Assembly: GCA_026710435.1 (NCBI GenBank)
Contig: JAPOQZ010000179.1
Location: 1 to 64,000 of the forward strand
Length of the DNA: 64,000 bases
Direction: 5' to 3'
DNA from: a bacterium
GTDB taxonomy: Bacteria; Actinomycetota; Acidimicrobiia; Spongiisociales; Spongiisociaceae
The notes beneath the pieces are model-generated. The model was given only the letters and a program-made list of their open reading frames with translations, was not told where the DNA came from and ran no database searches. Below are positions 1-8,934 of this stretch, in pieces. Made by a program: the position numbers and the translations under genes. Every line of letters begins with the position of its first letter. Position 1 is the stretch's first letter.

Positions 1-93
1 CAGCATGATACCACCGCATAACAGGGCAACCAACCATTATGTCGCCCCTACACTTTCGCGCCTGAACGGTGTCCTACACCAAGAAACCCCAGG

Positions 94-351
94 TCAGCGG
101 CCTTTCCCCATCACCAAACCCCCACAACCCGCCAAACTCGGGTCATAGCCCCGGTCTAGGAGGGTCTCGACGTCGAACAGGAGACCACGGTCGATGACAG
201 CTTCGAGGGTGGGTTCGAACAGGATGCTGTCATCCCGGTTGGCGCCGTCGGTGGCCCAACCAACCGGAATACCGTTGGCGTCCGTCGCGATAGACCATTT
301 CCAGCCGGATCTGGCCCGGTCGCAGGGGTTCTTTGCCGGTTCCTTCCCCAC
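94..351 (-). pseudogene. Transposase remnant (IS5-like DDE family)
   Basis: The roughly 85-residue reading frame contains a segment like the middle of IS5-type DDE transposases: a GWKWSIATD stretch, an ANRDD motif and an LDRGYD motif, where the D would be a catalytic acid. Complete transposases of this type are around 250 or more residues, so this is an internal fragment. Homology seems to stop after LDRGYD, and no terminal inverted repeat is visible in the first 93 bases. The frame lies directly after the stop of the neighbouring formylglycine-generating enzyme gene. It is recognised from motif memory only, so the exact IS family is uncertain. Confidence 0.5.
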
Positions 352-354
352 TGG

Positions 355-1278
355 TCAAGATCGGTCTCGCGCCACGCAGCGGAAGCCGAGATGGCTGGCT
401 GAGGTATCGATCGTCTGCGGTTGGCGAGCCGCCGGCCGGTATCGGAAGCAGTACTGGACGGTGCACAGGTGCGATCCACCCCGGATGGTCCGGGACGGGA
501 AGGGGCCACTTTCCCGGGCGCGGGCAAGGGTCTCCCCCTTGGGAGGGCCACAGCACCGCTGCGCGGCTCCCCGGGCAGAAGGCTCGTAGTAGCGGGTGGA
601 GGTCCACTCCCACACGTTGCCGGTCATGTCGTGGAGCCCGTACCCGTTCGGTTCGTAATAGCCGACCGGGCTGGTGCGGGTCCAGCCGTCGAGTTCCGTG
701 TTCTCGTACGGGAAGCGTCCCTGCCAGGTGTTGATGCGAGGCGCCTTCTCCTGGTAGTCCTCGTCGCCCCACTCGAACACGGCGCCGTCGAGACCGCCCC
801 GGGCGGCGTATTCCCATTCTGACTCCGACGGAAGGCGCATGCCGGCCCAACGAGCGAAGGCAACCGCGTCCGGGTAGGCGACATGGACCACGGGATGGTC
901 ATCCATACCGGCTAGCGAGGAGCCCGGTCCCAACGGTCGGCGCCAGGTGGCTCCCGGCACCCACTTCCACCAGTTGCGGAACTCACCCAGATCCACCGGC
1001 CCTTCCGTCATCAGGAACACCAGTGAGCCCGGTACGAGGTCTTCAGGCCTAGCACCGGCGAATAGGCGGGGATCGAGAGGCCGCTCTGCGATGGTCATGT
1101 ACCCGGTGGCATCCACGAACTCTGCGAACCTGCGGTTGGTGACCGGGTAGGCGTCGATGCGGAACGAGGCGATCTGCACCCTGCGGGTCGGGTATTCCTC
1201 CGGGTAATGGTGGTCGGATCCCATCAGGAACTCGCCACCGGCTATCGCGATCTGATCCGTATCTGGCGGCGATGTCAT
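355..1278 (-). CDS. Formylglycine-generating enzyme (SUMF1/FGE family)
   Basis: Predicted 307-residue FGE-sulfatase-domain protein. FGEs oxidise a cysteine in type I sulfatases to the catalytic formylglycine, using copper and oxygen. The domain starts near residue 10 (AGGEFLMGS) and runs to the C terminus (HLGFRCVA). The two copper-binding cysteines of true FGEs are present as LCTVQYC, C272 and C277; EgtB and PvdO relatives usually lack this pair, so FGE activity is likely. No signal peptide is seen, so it is probably cytoplasmic. The ATG overlaps nothing real, and the next gene diverges from it. No sulfatase is encoded in the window, so the client must be elsewhere. Confidence 0.85.
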   Translation of the reverse strand: MTSPPDTDQIAIAGGEFLMGSDHHYPEEYPTRRVQIASFRIDAYPVTNRRFAEFVDATGYMTIAERPLDPRLFAGARPEDLVPGSLVFLMTEGPVDLGEFRNWWKWVPGATWRRPLGPGSSLAGMDDHPVVHVAYPDAVAFARWAGMRLPSESEWEYAARGGLDGAVFEWGDEDYQEKAPRINTWQGRFPYENTELDGWTRTSPVGYYEPNGYGLHDMTGNVWEWTSTRYYEPSARGAAQRCCGPPKGETLARARESGPFPSRTIRGGSHLCTVQYCFRYRPAARQPQTIDTSASHLGFRCVARDRS

Positions 1279-1364
1279 CGAACGATGAAACTACACCCGA
1301 CCGGCACCGGCGTGCCAACCGGCGCAGGCAGCCGGCATTCGACACTCAGGACGGAGGGAGCGGG

Positions 1365-2240
1365 ATGGCTACGGTCGGATTCATCGGAGTAGGCGTCATG
1401 GGCATGCCCATGGCCCTCAACGTCATAAGAGGGGGCTACGAGGTCCGGGCATTCGATGTGAGCCCTGCCGCGCTGGATGTGATGAGGTGTCACGGCGCTT
1501 CGACGGTTGACTCCGCCGGGCAGGCCGCCGAGGGTGCCGCCTTCGTGGTAACGATGCTGCCAACCGGTGAGCACGTGGCCGAGGCGGTCTTCGGACCCGA
1601 GGGTGTGGCCGCTTCCCTGGATCCCGATTCGTTGCTCATCGACATGAGTACCGGGCTCCCCGCCCGCTTCGACGCCACCGCCCGGCGACTCGAAGACCTT
1701 GGCAAGACCCTGATGGACGCTCCTGTCGGCCGCACCTCCAAGGAGGCCGAGAACGGGACACTCCTGATCATGGTCGGTGGTGAAGCAGCGGACGTCGGCA
1801 GGGCCCGTCCGCTCCTGGAGTGCATGGGGGACACGATCATCCACTGCGGCCCCCGCGGAACCGGGATTAGGACCAAGCTGGTGAACAACTACCTGTCCAT
1901 CGTGTCGAACATTGTGGTTGCCGAGGCGCTCTCCATCGCCGAAGGTGCCGGACTCGACCGGGACAAAGCCATCGAGGTGCTGATGGGCACCACGGCCGGA
2001 CGCGGCCATCTCGCCACCACCTACCCTGCCAAGGTCCTGGCCGGCGATCTCGAGCCGGGCTTCATGGTCGATCTGGCCCTCAAGGACCTGCACCTGGCCC
2101 TGCAGTTGGGTGCAGACTCAGGATCTTCCCGATCCATGGGGACATCGGCTCTCCCGTTCTACGAATCAGCAAGCGACCGGGGAATGGGACGCTTGGACTG
2201 GACTGCCATCTACAACCTGGTCCGGGACATGTCAGCGTAG
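1365..2240 (+). CDS. NAD(P)-dependent beta-hydroxyacid dehydrogenase (3-hydroxyisobutyrate dehydrogenase family)
   Basis: A 291-residue enzyme of the 6-phosphogluconate/3-hydroxyisobutyrate dehydrogenase superfamily, which oxidises a 3-hydroxyacid to a semialdehyde with NAD(P)+. The N-terminal Rossmann motif is GFIGVGVMGMPMA; the substrate loop is DAPVGRTSKEAENGT near residue 120; the catalytic lysine is K171 in TKLVNNYLS. The ATG at 1365 is chosen because GGAGGG lies just upstream and the glycine motif follows at once. A longer in-frame extension to 1272 would overlap the divergent gene and adds no homology. The TAG stop is the first three bases of a palindromic repeat copy. The substrate is unknown. 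Confidence 0.85.
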   Translation: MATVGFIGVGVMGMPMALNVIRGGYEVRAFDVSPAALDVMRCHGASTVDSAGQAAEGAAFVVTMLPTGEHVAEAVFGPEGVAASLDPDSLLIDMSTGLPARFDATARRLEDLGKTLMDAPVGRTSKEAENGTLLIMVGGEAADVGRARPLLECMGDTIIHCGPRGTGIRTKLVNNYLSIVSNIVVAEALSIAEGAGLDRDKAIEVLMGTTAGRGHLATTYPAKVLAGDLEPGFMVDLALKDLHLALQLGADSGSSRSMGTSALPFYESASDRGMGRLDWTAIYNLVRDMSA

Positions 2241-2360
2241 GAGGGTGCGGAGCAATCCAACAACGGCCTGCCAATCGCCGGTTCTATCCTCGCGGCGGCG
2301 CGAGGGGTGGGTCCTCGAGAGCGCACAGGCCCCGATCAACTCCTCCCCGGTGCCTACCTA
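2238..2360 (+). repeat. Palindromic repeat, copy 1 (degenerate)
   Basis: The left half (2238-2283) matches the family well: TAGGAGGGTGCGGAGCAATC, then GGCCTGCC and CGCCGG. The right half is diverged but keeps CAGGCCC, GATCAA and a terminal GGTGCCTACCTA. It sits between convergent genes. Its left TAG is the stop of the dehydrogenase, and its right-hand CTA is the TAG stop of the convergent PPOX gene. The right boundary is tentative. Confidence 0.6.
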
Positions 2361-2768
2361 TCCGAACTTGGTGGGACCGGCTCGCTCGATCGAGATCATG
2401 ATCGCCACGCGGCGCTCATTCCGCATCGCGGCTCGGTATTCGTCCCAGTCCGGATGCTCCCCAGAGAGCCGGCGGTAGTAGTCGACCAGAATCTCCATGG
2501 CTTCGGGAAGTCCGACGATCTCGGCAGTGCCGTCGATCTGGACCCATCCGCCGAAGAATCCATCGGTGAACATGCACAGAGAAGCCCGAGGGTCGCGGAC
2601 CAGGTTCTTCACCTTGTAGGCCGTCTCACGGCTCGACACGACTACGTGCCCGTCGTCATCGACTCCGGCGACGATTGGCGACATCTGCGGACTCCCGTCG
2701 GAGCGATATGTGAGCAGGATGCTGCGGTGGTTGGTTGCGATGAAGTCCCTGGCGCTCTCGAAGTCCAT
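2358..2768 (-). CDS. PPOX-class oxidoreductase (F420-dependent type)
   Basis: A 136-residue split-barrel flavin/F420-binding protein of the pyridoxamine 5'-phosphate oxidase-like superfamily. Characteristic pieces are an N-terminal helix, TYRSDGSPQMSPIVAGVD (barrel strands), VVVSSRETAYKVKNLVRDPRASLCMF, and a C-terminal DWDEYRAAMRNERRVAIMISIERAGPTKFG tail seen in small F420-linked members. Such proteins in Actinomycetota reduce or bind small substrates with F420H2. The gene is convergent with the upstream dehydrogenase. Its stop codon falls in the degenerate repeat copy. The specific reaction is unknown. Confidence 0.8.
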   Translation of the reverse strand: MDFESARDFIATNHRSILLTYRSDGSPQMSPIVAGVDDDGHVVVSSRETAYKVKNLVRDPRASLCMFTDGFFGGWVQIDGTAEIVGLPEAMEILVDYYRRLSGEHPDWDEYRAAMRNERRVAIMISIERAGPTKFG

Positions 2769-2993
2769 GGCCCGGAAGGGTACTCAAGAACGAGACCTAC
2801 GTGGCTCGCCCATCCACCGGTTGTCGACCGTCGGCAGAAGCGAGTCTTGTGATAGACCCCGGTTGCCAAGCCTGCCGACTGACGGATCGCATAGGAAGGT
2901 CTCGGGCAACCCCGTCCTCTTAGGGTTGAATCCTGGCATGACTGTGGCGGTGGCAGCCGAGGGCAGGCCGACCACAGCCGGTTCTCCGCGGTC
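2769..2993. other. Intergenic region between divergent PPOX genes
   Basis: About 225 bases between the start of the minus-strand PPOX gene and repeat copy 2. No convincing coding frame was found. It presumably holds the promoter of the minus-strand gene, but no clear -35/-10 pair was recognised. Confidence 0.4.
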
Positions 2994-3096
2994 GGGGAGG
3001 GTGTTCGGCAATCCACCTGCCGCCTGCCAATCCGTGCAAACTCCTGGGTCGGCGGCTGGCAGGCCTGAGCAATCGTCACTGTTCAGCACCCTCCTA
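2994..3096 (+). repeat. Palindromic repeat, copy 2
   Basis: The left end is slightly worn (GGGGAGGGTGTTCGGCAATC). The inner stem is CGCCTGCC paired with GGCAGGCC. The right end is intact (GAGCAATCGTCACTGTTC, then AGCACCCTCCTA). It lies between two divergent PPOX genes. Confidence 0.85.
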
Positions 3097-3235
3097 ACAC
3101 TCGCCAACGTGTCCCCCTACGGCCCGTTTTGCTACCAAGGTTGTTTCGGATCAGGATCGGGGCTTGCCGGACCGGTCCGCCATGCATCAAGACGGCGGGC
3201 GGCAGGCTCATTCAGACCATTCGGTGGAGGTAACG

Positions 3236-3631
3236 ATGCTCGACAAGAAAACACTCGGACTGGCGAGGGGCGCGAACTTCGCATCGTTGGCAACCCTCAT
3301 GCCCGACGGCACCCCCCAGGTTCATGTGATGTGGGTGGATGCCGACGACGAGCACATTCTCATCAACACCGAGGTACACCGGCCGAAGTACAGGAACATG
3401 ATGGCCAATCCCGCCGCCACCGTACTGATCATGAATCCCGACAACCCTTACGAGTACGTAGAGGTGAGAGGCGAGGTGGCGGAAACCGTGACCGGCCCTG
3501 TAGCCCGTTCCCACATCGACGAACTGGCCCACAAGTACATGGGGGTGGACAAGTACCCGAACCCGATTACTTCTGAGCGGGTGATCCTGAAGATCAAACC
3601 CAAGAGGATCTTCAGTTTCCCTCCGGCGTAG
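3236..3631 (+). CDS. PPOX-class F420-dependent oxidoreductase
   Basis: A 131-residue split-barrel protein of the PPOX superfamily: FASLATLMPDGTPQVHVMWVD forms the first barrel strands and HRPKYRNMMANPAATVLIMN the cofactor-binding region. Length and motifs match the small F420-dependent PPOX group. The ATG at 3236 follows a good GGAGG at 3226-3230; upstream in-frame codons carry no homology. The TAG stop is the start of repeat copy 3. It is a distant paralogue of the divergent PPOX protein upstream. Substrate unknown. Confidence 0.82.
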   Translation: MLDKKTLGLARGANFASLATLMPDGTPQVHVMWVDADDEHILINTEVHRPKYRNMMANPAATVLIMNPDNPYEYVEVRGEVAETVTGPVARSHIDELAHKYMGVDKYPNPITSERVILKIKPKRIFSFPPA

Positions 3632-3731
3632 GAGGGTGCTGAGCAATCCACCAGCGGCCTGCCACGCCGGGCATGCTTCTTGGGTCGGCGGCGGCAGGCT
3701 CGAGCAATCGTCATTGTTCAGTGCTCGCCTA
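3629..3731 (+). repeat. Palindromic repeat, copy 3
   Basis: A near full-length copy: TAGGAGGGTGCTGAGCAATC on the left, GGCCTGCC/GGCAGGCT inner stem, GAGCAATCGTCATTGTTC on the right and a worn right terminus (AGTGCTCGCCTA). The first TAG is the stop codon of the upstream PPOX gene. It lies between two genes in the same direction. Confidence 0.9.
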
Positions 3732-3786
3732 GCCCCGGCTCGCCGGTGAAGCGCGAGTACACGGGCGAGCCGGGCGGGGCGAGCGC

Positions 3787-4416
3787 GTGAGAGCTGTCCT
3801 GTTCGATCTCGACCGTACCCTCGTCGACCTCCAGTCTCACACCGATTACGGGGCTGCCCTGCGGGATGTGGAGAGTCTCATCGGCAAGTGGGAGGATCCA
3901 CCTACCCCCGCAACAGACTGGGACACGCCTACGCGGAGATGTATGGACATCCTCGTGGCACTGAGCGGCGATCCCCGTTGGCAGCAGGTGTCGGACCTGA
4001 TCGCCATCCACGAGAGCAGCGCGGTACCGAGATCCTACCGGATGCCACGTCTCTCGGATGCGCTGTCAGAATCGGACCACCTGCCGAGAGCGGTGGTGAC
4101 CCTGCTGGCGGACGGCCCGGCTCGCGCCGTTCTGCAGCGCCATCGGGTGAACGTCCCCGTGCTGGTTCCCCGGCGCACCGACCTCCGTCCCAAGCCGGCT
4201 CCGGATCAGATAGTCGAGGCATGCCGGCTGCTCGGGGTTCCTCCGTCCGGTAGCGTGATGATCGGGGACTCGACGTGGGACGCCGAAGCAGCCGCCGGTG
4301 CGGGATGCGGATTCTTGGGCGTCCCTGCCACCTCCACAGGCGGAAGCCGGTTCCCGAGAGGGGTGGCCACCGCTCCTGACCTGGTACAAGCACTCCGCAC
4401 CGCCGACCGGATGTGA
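3787..4416 (+). CDS. HAD-superfamily hydrolase (phosphatase)
   Basis: A 209-residue HAD hydrolase. Motif I is FDLDRT with the nucleophile and acid aspartates (D8, D10); motif III is the lysine of LRPKPAP; motif IV is MIGDSTWD. The order and the helical cap after motif I fit HAD subfamily IA phosphatases, which dephosphorylate small phosphorylated metabolites such as phosphoglycolate. Start is GTG at 3787. It follows repeat copy 3 and stands alone. The substrate cannot be inferred. Confidence 0.8.
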   Translation: MRAVLFDLDRTLVDLQSHTDYGAALRDVESLIGKWEDPPTPATDWDTPTRRCMDILVALSGDPRWQQVSDLIAIHESSAVPRSYRMPRLSDALSESDHLPRAVVTLLADGPARAVLQRHRVNVPVLVPRRTDLRPKPAPDQIVEACRLLGVPPSGSVMIGDSTWDAEAAAGAGCGFLGVPATSTGGSRFPRGVATAPDLVQALRTADRM

Positions 4417-4608
4417 GAGTCCACCAACAGGATCACACCGGCTGCAACTGAGAACCCTCTTGTCGATCACCCGTGTTCGGCACCCGTGTTCGGCGATCCT
4501 CATCGGCCGAAAGACCCGGCGCTCACGGAGACGATAAGCGCTCGACTTGATGAATTCGGGTAGCCGGTGGCGCGATGCGGCGTATCCCGAACCCCGATGG
4601 ATCCGGAG

Positions 4609-5751
4609 TCAGCTGCGTAGTCTTTGCAGACGGCGGTACGTGGCGATCCTCCACAACCACTCGGCAGGCCCGTACCGGAAGCGGTCCAGCCAGGACTTCG
4701 ACCACCACAGCTGCAAGGCCCAGACCACGGCCACGAATCCCAGCAGCATCGTACGGGTGAGATCAAGGTGGGGCAGCAGGATCCGCAACACTGCAATGCC
4801 TAGCACGGTCTGGATCAGGTAGTTCGTGAGCGCCATCCGCCCGACGGACCTCAGCCGCCTGCGCATCGGGGTCTCGGGTCGGCGGTTCCAGAGGACCATC
4901 AGGCCGACGTAGCCGAGCACCGCGGGCACGGTGCCGAACGTGTTCGGAATCGTCCCGATGAACGCAAGACCCGGGGAGAAGTCGGCGGTTGCCACCCATA
5001 GGAGTCCGGCAGCTGCGAGCGGTAGGCCGGCCCCGAGTCCGATGATCGACATGCGGCGGTAGAAAGCGTTCGAGCGATCACCGGTTACGATCCCGGTCCG
5101 GTACAGGGCAACGCCGATCAACATCATCCCGGCGGCGCGTGACAGGAAGTCCACCAGGATGAACTCTCCGGCGGCGAGGCCCAACTCGACCCCTGCCGTC
5201 CAGAATCCTCCGAGCCCGCTCCCATCTCCCGGTATCCGGGACTGTAAGAGGACTGCAGCCATGGGGGAGACCAGCAGCACAGCCCCGCCCAGGACAAGCA
5301 AGGTCCGGGGGCGGCGGTTGTGCAAGAGGATGACGACCGGGGACAGCAGCGCATAACCCACGAGAATGTCCCCATCCCAGATCAGCATGTGCAGCAAGCC
5401 GATCCCTAGGAGCAAACCGTTGCGCCACAGGCTCAACAGTCTTGGTCGGCGTGTCTTGGCGGAGGCGCGGTCACAGAAGAGCGCGATTCCGGCGCCGAAG
5501 AGCAGCGAGAACAGCCCCATGAACTTCTGATCCACGAATACCTCTCCGAAGCTCCCGATGACCCAGTCCGACCAGGTCCTGGAACCCCCGGCTGAGAGGT
5601 TGAAATAGGGGCCAGGACCGAGACCGTAGGAGACAACGTTCATCACCAGGATGCCCAGTACCGCCACTCCACGGATGAGGTCCAGGTGAGTATTGCGAAC
5701 TCCAGCCTCGAGCGGTCCGAGAGCACTCTCCTGAGAAGGGGTGTGAGTCAC
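4609..5751 (-). CDS. DUF418-family integral membrane protein
   Basis: A 380-residue, strongly hydrophobic protein with about eight to ten predicted membrane spans. The N-terminal HLDLIRGVAVLGILVMN and the mid-region FSLLFGAGIALFCDRA are typical of the DUF418/YeiB-like family. The C-terminal half (NYLIQTVLGIAVLR, then LWWSKSWLDRFRYGPAEWLWR) matches the DUF418 domain. The family has no settled function; transport has been suggested. The gene is monocistronic, convergent with the HAD gene. Confidence 0.8.
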   Translation of the reverse strand: MTHTPSQESALGPLEAGVRNTHLDLIRGVAVLGILVMNVVSYGLGPGPYFNLSAGGSRTWSDWVIGSFGEVFVDQKFMGLFSLLFGAGIALFCDRASAKTRRPRLLSLWRNGLLLGIGLLHMLIWDGDILVGYALLSPVVILLHNRRPRTLLVLGGAVLLVSPMAAVLLQSRIPGDGSGLGGFWTAGVELGLAAGEFILVDFLSRAAGMMLIGVALYRTGIVTGDRSNAFYRRMSIIGLGAGLPLAAAGLLWVATADFSPGLAFIGTIPNTFGTVPAVLGYVGLMVLWNRRPETPMRRRLRSVGRMALTNYLIQTVLGIAVLRILLPHLDLTRTMLLGFVAVVWALQLWWSKSWLDRFRYGPAEWLWRIATYRRLQRLRS

Positions 5752-5858
5752 GACATCACCCCGTCCAGCAATCAGGAAGCACAGTCACACCAACGTCAAG
5801 GACGAGAAGCAGAAGAGGTCGCTGATCGCTGGTCGCTGGTTACGTGTTGCAAGGACCA

Positions 5859-6530
5859 TTAGATATACCCGTGCCGGTTGAGACTTGATAGGGGAGACTC
5901 ACCGGCCTGCATCTCCTCCCGAACCAACACCTCGGCACCGACGATTTCCTCAGCGTGGATGAGCACGCGCTCGGCGTCAGCCGCGGGGATGACGAGGATG
6001 CCGTCGAACTCGGCCAGCACGACATCGCCTGGATTGATCGTCACGTCGCCAATGGTCACTGGCACCTGGGAGGCGACCATCTCCCAGCGGCCGATCGCAT
6101 TGAGAGGTGAGAGATCGCGGTAGAAGACCTGCAGGCCGATATCCCTGAGCCCTTCGATGTCTCGCAGGTTCCCGTCGAGGATCACCCCCACGCAGCCGTG
6201 GCGCTGTGCCGAGTTGCCGGTCAACTCCCCGAGGTGCCCCACATGGCTATCGCGGTTCACCGAGATCAGAACGTTGTCCGGCTCCAGTTCCTTGAACATC
6301 TCTAGGTACGAGGTGATGCGATCGATACCCGGGTCCCGCCCGATCTGGGGATGGATCGGCTCCCCCCGGATGGTGTAGGCAACGCCCGCGATGCGTTTGT
6401 CGGCGAACAGAGGTCGGAGATAGCTGGGTAGTACCTGTTCCGGGAGACCCATCCAGTACAGGGCGTCGCACACTGCGGGCACGTACAGGCGCCGGTAGCG
6501 GGCGCACAGCTCGGCGGTCGGGATGCTCAT
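5859..6530 (-). CDS. RraA-like / HMG-CHA aldolase family protein
   Basis: A 223-residue protein of the RraA-like fold. It keeps the signature GHLGELTGNSAQRHG followed by GVILDGNLRD, in which R and D bind substrate and metal in the related 4-hydroxy-4-methyl-2-oxoglutarate/4-carboxy-4-hydroxy-2-oxoadipate aldolases. A C-terminal PGDVVLAEFDGILVIP is also typical. An aldolase or oxaloacetate decarboxylase role is therefore more likely than RNase E inhibition. It is the last gene of a four-gene minus-strand operon and overlaps the M20 peptidase by 4 bp. Confidence 0.8.
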   Translation of the reverse strand: MSIPTAELCARYRRLYVPAVCDALYWMGLPEQVLPSYLRPLFADKRIAGVAYTIRGEPIHPQIGRDPGIDRITSYLEMFKELEPDNVLISVNRDSHVGHLGELTGNSAQRHGCVGVILDGNLRDIEGLRDIGLQVFYRDLSPLNAIGRWEMVASQVPVTIGDVTINPGDVVLAEFDGILVIPAADAERVLIHAEEIVGAEVLVREEMQAGESPLSSLNRHGYI

Positions 6531-7768
6531 TCCGGCACTCCTAGGTAGCGGATAGTGGCAAGAGCGTAGATGTCGGCGGCCTGCGAAACGCTCTCCGCAG
6601 CCATGAACTCGTTGGGGGAGTGGGCGCGAGGGAGCATTCCGGGTCCGAAAGCGGCCACACAGGGGATGCCGCCGGTCAACTGGAAGTGAGGAGCGTCGGT
6701 GGCGCCCGGGAAGGCATCCATGCGCGGCCTGCGACCGAGGACCTCACCGGCGGCGGACTGCAGGATCGAGACGATCGGCTCGTCGGCGGTGATCTCGGTT
6801 GCCGGCACCATCAACTCCCACACGAGTTCGGTTCTCAGGTCGGGATCCTCGGCCATCGCCGTGGTGAGAAACCTGTTCACGTCGTCGATCATCTGGCGCT
6901 CTTCCATCCCCGGAAGGGTCCGGACGTCACAGGCGAACTCGGCATTGCCGGGGTAGACACCGTAGAACACACCGGCTTCGGCCATGACCCCCACATTCAC
7001 GGTGGGGCCGGTGGGACACAGAGGATGAGGATCGAACGTGAGGTAGGCGAGCAAGTCACGGTCCATACGATCAATGAGACGGGCCATCTTGACCGTGGCA
7101 TTGATGCCCTTGATTCGATCGGAGATCGACGAGTGCATCTGGGTTCCGGTGACCTTGACCTTGAAGAGTGCTGCCCCGCGGGACACGAGGTGGAGCGACT
7201 CCCACTCCTCTTCGATTCCGCTCGGCTCCCCGATCACCGCGACGTCAGCATCCAGAAGACCGTTATCAGCCAGCCATTTGGATCCCAGAGCGGAGCCCGC
7301 TTCCTCGTCGGCCGTGAAGACGACCACGAGATCACCGGCGAACGACCCGGCATGCCTGACAGCTGCGGCTGCGTAGCCCATGGCGGCTACCGCGGCTTTC
7401 ATGTCCCCCGAACCGAGACCGACCAGACACCCGTCCCGCAACACCGGCTCCCACGGATCAGTGTCCCAAGCTCCGAGGTCCCCTGCCGGCTTGGTGTCGA
7501 GGTGCCCCGACAGCATCAACTTCGGGCCTGCCAGTCCGCCGGTCACGCGCACGATCAGGTTGGGCCGGTCGGGTCGGGCACCCACCCGCTCGATGTCGGA
7601 CACGCCCAGCTCCCTCAGGCGTTCGGTGACCAGGTCCGCCACGGCTCGCTCGTCTCCGGGTGGGTTGGGCGAGGGCGTCCGGATCAGTTCCCTTGCGAAC
7701 TCGAGTATCTCGCCTTTGCGATCGGCCAGGTAGGCGAGGATGCGGTCTTCGGCGGCCGGAGAGGTCAT
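6527..7768 (-). CDS. M20-family metallopeptidase/deacylase (ArgE/DapE type)
   Basis: A 413-residue two-domain zinc hydrolase that cleaves N-acyl amino acids or dipeptides. Metal-ligand and catalytic motifs are in order: LSGHLDTKPAGD, GSGDMKAAVAA, TADEEAGS (general-base glutamate) and GEPSGIEEEWE; the C-terminal histidine is in the PRAHSPNEF region. A dimerisation domain occupies about residues 180-300. It overlaps the aminotransferase upstream and RraA-like gene downstream by 4 bp each, so the three are translated together. The exact acyl substrate is unknown. Confidence 0.88.
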   Translation of the reverse strand: MTSPAAEDRILAYLADRKGEILEFARELIRTPSPNPPGDERAVADLVTERLRELGVSDIERVGARPDRPNLIVRVTGGLAGPKLMLSGHLDTKPAGDLGAWDTDPWEPVLRDGCLVGLGSGDMKAAVAAMGYAAAAVRHAGSFAGDLVVVFTADEEAGSALGSKWLADNGLLDADVAVIGEPSGIEEEWESLHLVSRGAALFKVKVTGTQMHSSISDRIKGINATVKMARLIDRMDRDLLAYLTFDPHPLCPTGPTVNVGVMAEAGVFYGVYPGNAEFACDVRTLPGMEERQMIDDVNRFLTTAMAEDPDLRTELVWELMVPATEITADEPIVSILQSAAGEVLGRRPRMDAFPGATDAPHFQLTGGIPCVAAFGPGMLPRAHSPNEFMAAESVSQAADIYALATIRYLGVPE

Positions 7769-8934
7769 GCTCTCACCAGGGTCGGCATCCTGGAGGCAAC
7801 CGCCAGCCGTCGGAGACCCTCGACGATGGCTTCGCTTCCGGCTGCGAGGGAGATCCGAACGTAGCCTGCCCCTCCGGGGCCGAACACCGAGCCGGGTGCG
7901 ACACTCACCCCGTGATCGTCGAGCAGATCCAGGGCGAACTGCAGCATGGAGCGGTCGCCGGTCTCGACACCGACCAGCATGTACATGGCGCCGGCCGGCG
8001 CGACGAACGACAGGCCGGCTTCATCCGCGGTGGCGGTAGCAATCCGGAACCGCCGACGGTAGGCGTCGCGCATGGCGCGTATCGGTTCTCTCGGTCCGCT
8101 GAGGGCCGCCTCGGCCGCTTTCTGGGATATGGTGCTGGGACAAGATACCTGCGGTTCCTGCAGCTTTCTCAGCATGTCGGCCACCGGTAGGGGCGCCACC
8201 GCGTAACCGACCCGCCAGCCGGTCATGGCGTACACCTTCGAGAAGCTGTAGACGGTTATCACCCGATCCGAGGTGTCGTAGCGGGCAGGCGACGTATGGA
8301 ACGCTTGTTCATCGAGAATGAGTTCGTCGTACACCTCGTCCGAGAGCAGCCACAGATCATGCCGGTTGCAGAGGGTCACCAGATCCCGCATCAGTGCAGC
8401 CGGGAACACAGCCCCGGTGGGATTGGACGGAGTATTGATGAACAGGATCGAGGTGCGGTCACCGATGAGCCCTGCCAACCGTTCCGGGTCTGGCAGGTAA
8501 CCGTCCGAGGCCAGCAGCGGATAGAACACCGGCGTACCTCCGAGCATCCGCACCATGGCATCCATATTGGGGAAACCGGGGGTGGGAAGCAGTACCTCGT
8601 CCCCCGGGTTGAGCAGCGCCAGGTAGCACGAGAAGAGAGCGTTCATGCCGCCCGGCGTCACAACGATGTTGTCCGGATGGGTAGAGAATCTGTCAATGTC
8701 CTGCACCTTCTGGGAGAGCATTTCCCGCAGGGTGACCAAGCCCCCGTTCGGGCCGTAGCCGGTGTGGCCAGCCCGGGCCGCCTCGAATGCGGCGGCGACT
8801 ATGTGCTCGGGGGTCGTGAAGCTGGGCTCGCCCACTTCCAACCGGATGGCATCAGGACGGGCGGCGGCCCGGTCGAACAGCACCCGGATCTCGGAACGGG
8901 GAAACTCCGATGCCCGGGCCGACCAGCCTCTCAC
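7765..8934 (-). CDS. PLP-dependent aminotransferase, class I/II
   Basis: A 389-residue fold-type I aminotransferase. Visible motifs are LEVGEPSF near the N terminus, VTPGGMNALF, FINTPSNPTGAV (substrate Asn), LSDEVYDELI (PLP Asp), and YSFSKVYAMTGWRVGY with the PLP lysine. Close paralogue of the enzyme at 32018-33184. It is second in the operon and overlaps the PPOX gene upstream and the M20 gene downstream by 4 bp. It probably transaminates the amino acid freed by the M20 enzyme; that link is inferred from gene order only. Confidence 0.88.
   Translation of the reverse strand: MRGWSARASEFPRSEIRVLFDRAAARPDAIRLEVGEPSFTTPEHIVAAAFEAARAGHTGYGPNGGLVTLREMLSQKVQDIDRFSTHPDNIVVTPGGMNALFSCYLALLNPGDEVLLPTPGFPNMDAMVRMLGGTPVFYPLLASDGYLPDPERLAGLIGDRTSILFINTPSNPTGAVFPAALMRDLVTLCNRHDLWLLSDEVYDELILDEQAFHTSPARYDTSDRVITVYSFSKVYAMTGWRVGYAVAPLPVADMLRKLQEPQVSCPSTISQKAAEAALSGPREPIRAMRDAYRRRFRIATATADEAGLSFVAPAGAMYMLVGVETGDRSMLQFALDLLDDHGVSVAPGSVFGPGGAGYVRISLAAGSEAIVEGLRRLAVASRMPTLVRA

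Noticed and set aside
1272-1364. N-terminal extension of the first dehydrogenase
   Set aside because: It would overlap the divergent gene, and the glycine-rich cofactor loop begins right after the ATG at 1365.
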